From Anaerolineae bacterium (GTDB lineage: Bacteria > Chloroflexota > Anaerolineae > Aggregatilineales > Phototrophicaceae), in assembly GCA_022842885.1 (NCBI GenBank), contig JALHOR010000036.1, positions 1-48,603 on the forward strand: a stretch of 48,603 bases of DNA, read 5' to 3'. The notes below the pieces were generated by a model. The model was not told the origin of the DNA. It did no database searches and saw nothing but the letters and a program-made list of their open reading frames with translations. This document shows, in pieces, positions 42,382 to 48,603 of the stretch. The position numbers and the translations under genes are program-made. The stretch's first letter is position 1; every line of letters begins with the position of its first letter.

Positions 42382-43068
42382 ATGCGAACCATTACGCTGC
42401 TGGAACGCCAGCAGAAACATCATGGACGGGTGAACGTTTACCTAGATGGCGAATTTGCTTTCGGGTTGAATGAATTGGATGCTGCCGCACTCCGTAAGGG
42501 GCAGGCGCTATCGGATGCTGAGATTGCCGCTTTGCAGGCAAAAGATACTGTCCAGCGCAACATCGAAAAAGCGATTCAATTGCTGGCGTATCGCCCGCGC
42601 AGTACCCAAGAAATTCGCCAACATCTAACGCACAAAGGCACTGCGCCAGAAGTCGTAGAGGCTGCTCTCCAGCATCTGAGCGACCAAGGCTATTTGGATG
42701 ACCGGGCATTCGCCCGCTTCTGGATAGAGAATCGCACGGCGTTTAAGCCGCTGGGTCCGCAAGCATTACAATATGAACTCCGCCAAAAAGGGGTGGCTGC
42801 CAACATCATCCAAGAATTGGTGCAAGAATTGGTAGATGTGGATGATGCCGTGTATCGGGCGGCACATAGCCAACTCCGCCGCCTGCGCGGGCAAACTCGG
42901 CAGGGCTTCACCCAAAAACTCGGTCAGTTTCTACAACGTCGTGGTTTCAGTTATGCCGCGGCTGCCCCGGTCATTCGGCGCATTATTGCCGAACTTGCCG
43001 AACAGGATGCAGCCTATTTTGGCACAACCGATGCAACTGCCGTCTATCCCTTGAGCGATGAGGATTGA
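42382..43068 (+). CDS. recX: Regulatory protein RecX
   Basis: 228 residues. RecX binds RecA filaments and limits recombinase activity. N-terminus MRTITLLERQQ with RVNVYLDGEFAFGL, then helical repeats (LAYRPRSTQEIRQHLTHKG, LSDQGYLDDRAFARFWIENR, LRQKGVAANII). ATG 42382 is chosen because it matches the usual RecX start and has GGACAGGAA before it; the frame runs open to 42277. recA is not adjacent, and rny follows after 32 nt. Confidence 0.92.
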   Translation: MRTITLLERQQKHHGRVNVYLDGEFAFGLNELDAAALRKGQALSDAEIAALQAKDTVQRNIEKAIQLLAYRPRSTQEIRQHLTHKGTAPEVVEAALQHLSDQGYLDDRAFARFWIENRTAFKPLGPQALQYELRQKGVAANIIQELVQELVDVDDAVYRAAHSQLRRLRGQTRQGFTQKLGQFLQRRGFSYAAAAPVIRRIIAELAEQDAAYFGTTDATAVYPLSDED

Positions 43069-43100
43069 AAGTACACGCGCATTGATGGGATAGAGCCGCT

Positions 43101-44663
43101 ATGGAAATTGTTGTCGGAATCGTCGCGCTCATCGTGGGCGCGATAGTCGGTGTGGTTGCCGGGCGTCAGCAATTGCTGACTACCCAACGCAACCAAGCAC
43201 AGACCATTGTGAGTCAAGCAGAGGCACAGGCAAAAGACACACTGGATAGTGCCACCCGCCAATCGGAGGCACTGCTGGACGAAAACGAGAAGAAAGCCCG
43301 CGCTCGTTTGGATGAAATTGAAGGGACGATGACGCGCCGCCGTAAAGAACTTGACCGCGAGGAAGAGGCTTTACAGCGCCGCCGTGAAGGTTTGGATAAA
43401 CGTACCGAAGAACTGGATAAACGCTTAGAGCGCGTCGAACTGCGGGAAACGAATCTCAATAAACGCCAGAGCAAAATTGATAAAAAAGAGAATGATGTCG
43501 CCCGTAAGGAACAAGAAAAATTAGAAGAACTTCAGCGCATCTCGAATATGACGGTGGATGAAGCGAAAGTCCAGTTATTGGCGGCAACCGAGCAAGAATC
43601 GCGCAATGATATGGCACGCATCATTCGTCAGGTGGAGGCAGAAGCCAAAGAAGAAGCCGATAAACGCGCCCGCGATATTATTTCGGTGGCAGTGCAGCGT
43701 CTCGCCAGCGAACATGTCAGCGAAATTTCGGTGAGTGTGGTGCCACTGCCGGGCGATGAGATGAAAGGGCGCATTATCGGGCGTAACGGGCGCAATATTC
43801 GCGCTTTTGAATTGGCAACCGGCGTGGATGTGGTCGTAGATGATACGCCCGAAGCCATCACCATCAGCAGTTTTGACCCCATCCGGCGCGAAGTCGCCCG
43901 GTTGACGATGACCAAACTTGTCGCCGATGGGCGCATTCATCCGGCACGTATCGAGAAATTGGTGGAAGACACCAAAGCCGAAGTTGAACGCACTATCCAA
44001 GAAGAGGGTGAACGTGCCGCTTACGAGACAGGTGTGCATGGGCTGCACCGCGAAGTCTTGAAGTTATTAGGTAGACTCAAATATCGCTACAGCTATGGGC
44101 AGAATCAACATGCTCACGCTATCGAAACCAGTAATTTAGCGGGTATGATTGCTGCCGAATTGGGCGCGGATGTCGCCATTGCCCGTGCGGGTGGTTTGCT
44201 GCACGACCTTGGCAAAGCCATTGACCATGAAGTAGATGGCACACACGCTATCATTGGCGCTGATTTCCTCAAACGCTATAACGTCAACGAAAAAGTGATT
44301 AACTGCGTTGCCAGCCACCATCATGAAGTTGAGCATGAATGTGTGGAAGCCTACATCGTCGAAGCCGCCGATGCGATTTCTGGGGCGCGTCCGGGTGCCC
44401 GCCGCGAAAGTTTGGATGCCTATATCAAGCGCGTCAAAACCTTGGAAGACATCGCCAACAGCTTTAAAGGTGTGGAGCAAAGTTATGCGCTGCAAGCCGG
44501 GCGCGAAATCCGCATTATTGTTCGCCCAGAACAAGTGGATGATTTAGCCGCACTGGAATTGGCAAAAGATGTTGCCCGCCGCGTGGAAGAAACCATGCAA
44601 TACCCCGGACAAATTAAAGTCCATGTGATTCGGGAAACACGAGCGATTGATTACGCTAAATAA
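43101..44663 (+). CDS. rny: Ribonuclease Y
   Basis: 520 residues. N-terminal membrane helix (EIVVGIVALIVGAIVGVVAG), long charged coiled coil (~30-190), KH domain (GRIIGRNGRNIRAFELATGV), and HD domain (GGLLHDLGKAIDHEVDGTHA). Membrane-bound endoribonuclease that initiates mRNA decay. Same order recX-rny as in many bacteria. Followed by a hairpin. Confidence 0.97.
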   Translation: MEIVVGIVALIVGAIVGVVAGRQQLLTTQRNQAQTIVSQAEAQAKDTLDSATRQSEALLDENEKKARARLDEIEGTMTRRRKELDREEEALQRRREGLDKRTEELDKRLERVELRETNLNKRQSKIDKKENDVARKEQEKLEELQRISNMTVDEAKVQLLAATEQESRNDMARIIRQVEAEAKEEADKRARDIISVAVQRLASEHVSEISVSVVPLPGDEMKGRIIGRNGRNIRAFELATGVDVVVDDTPEAITISSFDPIRREVARLTMTKLVADGRIHPARIEKLVEDTKAEVERTIQEEGERAAYETGVHGLHREVLKLLGRLKYRYSYGQNQHAHAIETSNLAGMIAAELGADVAIARAGGLLHDLGKAIDHEVDGTHAIIGADFLKRYNVNEKVINCVASHHHEVEHECVEAYIVEAADAISGARPGARRESLDAYIKRVKTLEDIANSFKGVEQSYALQAGREIRIIVRPEQVDDLAALELAKDVARRVEETMQYPGQIKVHVIRETRAIDYAK

Positions 44664-44666
44664 ATG

Positions 44667-44716
44667 CTAATGAGGTGGGCAGGCATCGCTTGCTATGTCC
44701 TGCCACCTCATCATTA
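44667..44716 (+). terminator. Hairpin after rny
   Basis: Long arms CTAATGAGGTGGGCAGG and CCTGCCACCTCATCATTAG pair with small bulges around a 15-nt loop. No T tract follows, so termination is likely Rho-assisted or the hairpin stabilises the mRNA end. Confidence 0.6.
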
Positions 44717-44813
44717 GACGATGACATTCTTCCCCTGTTGTCCTCTCTCCGTCCCTAATAACAGCCTAAAATAAGTTATAATCAATTTTTATGGTGTTAT
44801 ATATCCTCTCCCC

Positions 44814-45623
44814 GTGAAAGTGATGTTAGCGATGTTTCCAGTTGGTTTATTGCTTTTGGGCTTGGTTGCCGGGGTTCTTTCTGGCATGTTTGGCATCGGC
44901 GGCGGGTTGATTATTGTGTCGTCGCTGGTTGTTTTTTGGGGATTTTCGTTGACGGCGGCAAATGGTACGTCGTTGGCGGTGCTGCTACTGCCTGTCGGGA
45001 TTTTCGCCTGCATCGAATATTACCGGGCAGGCAAATTGAAATTGGTAGCATCCGGCGGCGTGGCGTTGGGATTGCTGTTGGGGGCATGGTTCGGCGCACG
45101 CCTTGCACTTGGGCTTGACCCCTTAATCCTCAAGCAAATTTATGGGGGTTTTCTGCTGTATATGGCATGGCGTTATACTGCGCCGCGCCAGTGGTGGCAA
45201 GAATATCGTGGCGTGAAACCAGAAAAAACACCCGATGCGCCAGCCATTGATTTGTGGCAACCGCGCGTTTTGGCATTGTTGGTCACGATTGGCTTTATTG
45301 CCGGGATTGCATCGGGCTTGTTTGGCATTGGTGGCGGCGTGGTGATTGTGCCAGCCTTAACGACACTCTTAGCCTTTGAACTGAAATTAGCCACAGGAAC
45401 ATCATTGGGGGCGCTGCTGCTGCCAGTCGGTTTGCCCGGCGTCATTGAATATGCCTCGGCGGGCTTGGTGGATGTGAACAGTGTATTGCCGATTGCGTTA
45501 GGCTTGGCAGTTGGCGCGATTTTTGGCGCACGGGTCGCTTTAGGCTTGCCTGCCCAAACAGTGAGGCGCTTATATGGGTTATTTTTGCTGTTCATCGGCA
45601 TTCGTTTTATCTTCAACCTGTGA
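44814..45623 (+). CDS. TauE/SafE-family membrane exporter
   Basis: 269 residues. Two repeated halves, each with LSGMFGIGGG / ASGLFGIGGG and ANGTSLAVLLLPVG / ATGTSLGALLLPVG, typical of TauE/SafE (sulfite or sulfonate export). About 8 helices. Start uncertain: GTG 44814, ATG 44823 or 44832. TATAAT at 44777-44782 may be its -10 box. Confidence 0.9.
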   Translation: MKVMLAMFPVGLLLLGLVAGVLSGMFGIGGGLIIVSSLVVFWGFSLTAANGTSLAVLLLPVGIFACIEYYRAGKLKLVASGGVALGLLLGAWFGARLALGLDPLILKQIYGGFLLYMAWRYTAPRQWWQEYRGVKPEKTPDAPAIDLWQPRVLALLVTIGFIAGIASGLFGIGGGVVIVPALTTLLAFELKLATGTSLGALLLPVGLPGVIEYASAGLVDVNSVLPIALGLAVGAIFGARVALGLPAQTVRRLYGLFLLFIGIRFIFNL

Positions 45624-45637
45624 GCCACATTTCGCGC

Positions 45638-45643
45638 TATAAT
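45638..45643 (+). promoter_or_regulatory. Candidate -10 box before the 58-aa gene
   Basis: TATAAT 35 nt upstream of ATG 45678. No good -35 box 17 nt further upstream. Confidence 0.4.
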
Positions 45644-45677
45644 GGGAAAAGCAAGCTAAAAAGTGAGAATTTCATCC

Positions 45678-45854
45678 ATGAGCCGAACTATCACGATTAC
45701 CTTACCAGAGCGCCTTGCAGAACATCTGGAAATCTTGGCGGGCATTGAACAGCAAACACTGGAAGAAACCGTGTTGGCACAATTGGATTATGTGGCTTTA
45801 CCAACGGATGATGATGTCAGCAGATTTTTTAAGGGTGCTGGTGAATATAATTGA
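45678..45854 (+). CDS. Small ribbon-helix-helix-like protein, 58 aa
   Basis: MSRTITITLPERLAEHLEIL gives the beta strand and first helix of CopG/RHH-type proteins; the second helix is TLEETVLAQLDYV. Such proteins are DNA-binding antitoxins or regulators, but no toxin gene is adjacent. ATG 45678 is preferred over GTG 45663. It precedes the methyltransferase by 22 nt and is probably co-transcribed. Confidence 0.65.
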   Translation: MSRTITITLPERLAEHLEILAGIEQQTLEETVLAQLDYVALPTDDDVSRFFKGAGEYN

Positions 45855-45876
45855 CAATGATTAGAAAGTTTTTGCG

Positions 45877-46692
45877 ATGACCGAAAAAATTTCTGTGGAT
45901 ACCCTCTCTGGCGTGCCGGAAACGCTGCTCGTGCCATTGTATGCCCGCGCCCAAGAAACACAGCGCCCGGATGCCATTTGCCATGACCCGCAAGCCGTAG
46001 CGATGATGGCAAAAATTGATTATGACTTTAACAAATTTGCCGAAACAGGCGCAACCTCATCGTTAGGGATTGCTGTTCGTACCGAAATTTTGGATGAACA
46101 AACTAGCGCCTACATCGCCCAACAGCCGGATGCCGTGATTATCAATATCGCCGCCGGACTCGATACCCGCTTTTTGCGCGTGGATAATGGGCAAATTCGT
46201 TGGTATGACCTTGATTTGCCGGAAGCCATTGCCGTGCGCCGCCGCTTATTGCCAGAACAACCTCGCCAAACTTATATCGCCGAGAGTGCCTTAAATTTCG
46301 CGTGGATGCAGCAAGTCGAAAAACATCCCCATACGCTGATTCTCATCGAAGGCTTGCTGATGTATTTTCGTGAGGAAGATGTCAAAAATTTGCTTTTTGC
46401 CCTGACGGAACAATTTCCTAACGCAGTCATGTTGGTCGAAGTTATGGGTTATTCTCAGGCACAGCGCACCGACCGCGATGGCATGATTTCCAAAACAGGC
46501 GGCGCATTCCAATGGGGCATTCGTAAGGCTGCCGATATGGGGGGCTGGCATCCACGTTTACAGTATGTAGGCGATGTGTCTATTTATGACCGCCATGAAC
46601 ATCGCTGGTTGGCACTGCCTATCAAATGGAATGCATCACCCGCCGAATTGCGGAACACAGTAGACCGCATTGTGCAATTGCAGGTTGTTTAG
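45877..46692 (+). CDS. LCM/TcmP-like SAM-dependent methyltransferase
   Basis: 271 residues. SAM-binding motif INIAAGLDTRFLRVD, acidic WYDLDLPEAIAVRR and LILIEGLLMYF, as in the leucine carboxyl methyltransferase/TcmP family of O-methyltransferases. Cytoplasmic. Substrate unknown. Confidence 0.88.
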   Translation: MTEKISVDTLSGVPETLLVPLYARAQETQRPDAICHDPQAVAMMAKIDYDFNKFAETGATSSLGIAVRTEILDEQTSAYIAQQPDAVIINIAAGLDTRFLRVDNGQIRWYDLDLPEAIAVRRRLLPEQPRQTYIAESALNFAWMQQVEKHPHTLILIEGLLMYFREEDVKNLLFALTEQFPNAVMLVEVMGYSQAQRTDRDGMISKTGGAFQWGIRKAADMGGWHPRLQYVGDVSIYDRHEHRWLALPIKWNASPAELRNTVDRIVQLQVV

Positions 46693-46759
46693 AACTTAGA
46701 ATCGGTTTTGTAAATGCAACAGTTTTTCATATTATTAATTGCAATTTTCAACATGGGCA

Positions 46760-46788
46760 TAGCTTTCAGCAGTCAGCTATCAGCTTTT
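46760..46788. repeat. Second copy of the 29-nt dispersed repeat
   Basis: 28 of 29 bases match 4191-4219. The stem is shorter here (TAGCT/AGCTA). Both copies lie between convergent gene ends. Confidence 0.8.
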
Positions 46789-46881
46789 TAGCCTATTTTT
46801 CAGTGAAATCTCGGCTTTTGATGGATAGTGTCTACAGGCTCAAGTATCTCAGTAAATCAACGTAAAGAAAAAAATGAAATC

Positions 46882-46935
46882 AACCGCCAAAGCGCCAAAA
46901 TTGACTATAAAAATCATCTTGGCGTCTTGGCGGTT
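46882..46935. repeat. Palindromic repeat, 17-bp arms
   Basis: AACCGCCAA-AG-CGCCAA and TTGGCG-TC-TTGGCGGTT pair except at two bases, with a 20-nt loop. Repeats of this style are common in intergenic DNA of Chloroflexota and cyanobacteria (general knowledge). Confidence 0.7.
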
Positions 46936-47019
46936 TAATCCAAAACTTTTCATGAATTTACTTCTGTAGTTCAAAAATGCCGTACATTACCACTCTAGAA
47001 CACGTTATGAGCCGCCCGT

Positions 47020-47505
47020 TTAACGGGTTTGGGCGCGTTGGTGCGCCCATTGCGCCAAAATCAGCCCCGTAGCGATTGTCAAGAGCAGCACGCCAATAAG
47101 TTGCCAAGCGGGAATGTTCGCTAAAATCGCATCACGCACTTGGTTCAAATCTTCGCCACCGACTGAGCCGCATAAGGCAGTTGCCACAATCCAAAATAAT
47201 ACGCTGCCGCCAGCGGCACCCACCAACGCCGCGATAGATAACATGGTGCGGGCAACCCCCACTTCTTGATACAAAGCGGGCATTCCCCCGGCTTCGGTTT
47301 GCAACGTTGACCAAACCACAAGTGCCAAACCGCCGGGCAATATGATTGCCAACAGCGGATAAAAAATTGCTACCGTTTGCGCTACTTTGTCCGCACCATC
47401 GGCGGTGAGCAGACCGATCCAGCCTGCCACACCGCCTAAAATAAGCGCCACTGCCAACAACAAGCGCGACATCCGTAAACCCGTCGTAAATGCATCCATT
47501 GTCAT
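47020..47505 (-). CDS. Membrane protein, 161 aa, four helices
   Basis: Helices LLLAVALILGGVAGWIGLL, VAIFYPLLAIILPGGLALVV, ISIAALVG-type region (LSIAALVGAAGGSVLFWIV) and WQLIGVLLLTIATGLILAQW. No known family recognised. It follows the large protein's stop by 6 nt, so co-transcribed. ATG 47499 is an alternative start. Confidence 0.7.
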   Translation of the reverse strand: MTMDAFTTGLRMSRLLLAVALILGGVAGWIGLLTADGADKVAQTVAIFYPLLAIILPGGLALVVWSTLQTEAGGMPALYQEVGVARTMLSIAALVGAAGGSVLFWIVATALCGSVGGEDLNQVRDAILANIPAWQLIGVLLLTIATGLILAQWAHQRAQTR

Positions 47506-47511
47506 GCCGCT

Positions 47512-48603
47512 TTACTTGAAGCCATCGAGCATAGTATCGGCTTCTTGCACTTTTTGTTCGCGCACATCCACTTCTTGCATCTTGCGGTCTTGGCTATTGG
47601 CATCCAATTCAAATTCTTGTTTTGCTGCCTGCATATCTTTGTCTAAACCGAGTGCCTTCAGGACGAAACCAGCAATCTTCAGTTGTAGTTTCTTCATGAA
47701 AACCTTAAAGCGGTTGAAGACCGATTTTGCCCGCATTGCCAACTTGGACAATGCCTTCTTGATGGATCTGCCACCACTCTTCACTTTATCTTTAATCTTG
47801 CCAAAGAAGCCGCGTTTCTTCTTCTTTTCCGGCACTTGGCTCATCGAAAGCGGCGGGGCAGATTCACTATCAATATACTGCTCACCTTGGTTCAAATCGC
47901 CTTCTAATTGGTTCAAATCTTGTTCAGAAACCTCATTCGCCGATTCTTCGTCGGGTTGTTCTTCGGCATCTTCCAATTGCTGCTGCGTGGACTGCATCTC
48001 ATTGGCTTTGGATTTCAGGTCTTCGTTCTGCCCCAACATTTCGCCAAATTTATTGCCCACGGTAGCGTATTTGGGCTGGTCAGTGAGAATTGCCTGTTTA
48101 TCTTGGGCAGCATCTTTCTTCTCTTCAGGCAGCACCTCTTCGACTTCAGTCAAGACGTTGGCAATATCAATGAGAACCGGATTTTGTTTGGCTTTTTCTT
48201 CGTCACTCTCCCCTTCGCGCTGAATCGCCCGTTTGGATTGAGCAATATCCGTCACAACCGATGAGACTTTCGTACCAACCGAAAAGGCAATTCCCGCGCC
48301 AATGTCGCGCCCAACCGTTTTCGATACTTCAGATTCAAAGTTAATGCCACCTGCCAATTTGACGCCCACCCCAAATGAGATGATACCAAGCATATTGCCC
48401 AATACACCCACCAGATTGGTGATGGCAGTCTTTTTGTCGATATCTTTATAGGCAAACGAGGCAACGGTGAGGATACTGCGTAAAATAAATGCCAACCCCG
48501 CGCAAGATACCCCGATAATCGCGGCAATCGCAGCGATGGGGGCAGCCACACCAAACCATGCTGAGGCAATGGTGGCGATAAGGGCAATCGCCCCAGCCAA
48601 AGC
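47512..48603 (-). CDS. C-terminal part of a large membrane/coiled-coil protein (partial; possibly injection-system related)
   Basis: The frame is open to the right edge (the codon before Met 48600 is Ala), so the true start is outside. Visible: ~363 residues. Hydrophobic segment(s) IALIATIASAWFGVAAPIAA and VSCAGLAFILRSILTVASF, a glycine-rich patch (GRDIGAGIAFSVGTKVSS), a long acidic, Gln/Glu-rich region (TQQQLEDAEEQPDEESANEV), a basic Lys stretch (PEKKKKRGFFGKIKDKVKSG) and C-terminal amphipathic helices. This resembles the C-terminal parts of large DUF4157-type proteins of extracellular contractile injection systems. That is a tentative impression without a diagnostic motif in view. It is followed by the four-helix protein. 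Confidence 0.6.
   Translation of the reverse strand, partial: ALAGAIALIATIASAWFGVAAPIAAIAAIIGVSCAGLAFILRSILTVASFAYKDIDKKTAITNLVGVLGNMLGIISFGVGVKLAGGINFESEVSKTVGRDIGAGIAFSVGTKVSSVVTDIAQSKRAIQREGESDEEKAKQNPVLIDIANVLTEVEEVLPEEKKDAAQDKQAILTDQPKYATVGNKFGEMLGQNEDLKSKANEMQSTQQQLEDAEEQPDEESANEVSEQDLNQLEGDLNQGEQYIDSESAPPLSMSQVPEKKKKRGFFGKIKDKVKSGGRSIKKALSKLAMRAKSVFNRFKVFMKKLQLKIAGFVLKALGLDKDMQAAKQEFELDANSQDRKMQEVDVREQKVQEADTMLDGFK

Larger units (their letters stand above)
46693..47019. other. 327-nt convergent gap with two repeats
   Basis: No gene. Contains the dispersed repeat at 46760-46788 and a palindrome at 46882-46935. The rest is AT-rich. Confidence 0.7.

Overview
The window reads as one contig piece of a Chloroflexota chromosome, most likely class Anaerolineae. 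This is inferred from gene content: a Ser/Thr kinase with long Thr/Pro linkers and C-lectin/FGE-like domains, many sugar ABC transporters, a NorC-like dihaem cytochrome, and DUF-type membrane proteins. No 16S rRNA gene is present. Base composition is near 50% GC, gene density is high, and most intergenic gaps carry hairpins or palindromic repeats.

Layout. 1-4125 (+): the 3' end of rpoB with its own terminator, then a 1230-residue kinase-SH3b-FGE-FGE-SH3b protein. 4294-7735 (-): a four-gene envelope group (SGNH hydrolase, a 106-aa unknown, a TIGR03943/YcgQ-like membrane protein, a TolB-like propeller). 7795-7950 (+): tRNA-Lys(CUU) with promoter and terminator. 8008-18662 (-): a ten-gene sugar-acid operon (solute-binding protein, two permeases, Gfo/Idh dehydrogenase, two unknown proteins, lactonase-like amidohydrolase, Zn-alcohol dehydrogenase, SDR, mannonate dehydratase) headed by a LacI regulator. 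It is preceded by candidate operators and a chain of tiny leader ORFs.

18770-25640 is a scrap region: an internally deleted ISAs1-type element with 18-19 bp inverted ends, IS630 remnants, an IS4-like remnant and a broken MFS gene. It also holds intact genes for a NorC-like dihaem cytochrome with a 43-aa membrane partner, an EEP-family nuclease/phosphatase, a secreted gluzincin-like protease and a 133-aa unknown. 25685-29578 (-): a second MalFGE-type sugar importer with a terminator between permeases and binding protein. 29811-35041 (-): mtnK (methylthioribose kinase), bracketed by two inverted 91-bp MITE-like repeats, then an Rbs-type importer whose promoter carries an almost ideal LacI-type operator. 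Divergent from it is a TetR gene with two operators 30 bp apart, followed by a DUF4386 membrane protein.

36721-41895: a P1B-4-type metal ATPase, a Zn-dependent phospholipase C-like protein, a TipAS-type MerR regulator and an MFS transporter. 41896-42381 is structured and non-coding. 42382-44663: recX and rny (RNase Y). 44814-46692: a TauE/SafE exporter, a 58-aa ribbon-helix-helix-like protein and an LCM-type methyltransferase. 47020-48603 (-): a four-helix membrane protein and the C-terminal part of a large amphipathic/coiled-coil protein that runs off the window. Its style resembles the large DUF4157-type proteins of extracellular contractile injection systems (a tentative inference).

The most noteworthy points are the 91-bp inverted repeat pair around mtnK with compensatory changes in its palindrome, mtnK beside an Rbs-type importer, the leader mini-ORF chain with a perfect Shine-Dalgarno, the unknown protein pair inside the uronate-type operon, rpoB ending at a terminator without rpoC, and the possible contractile-injection-related protein at the right edge.
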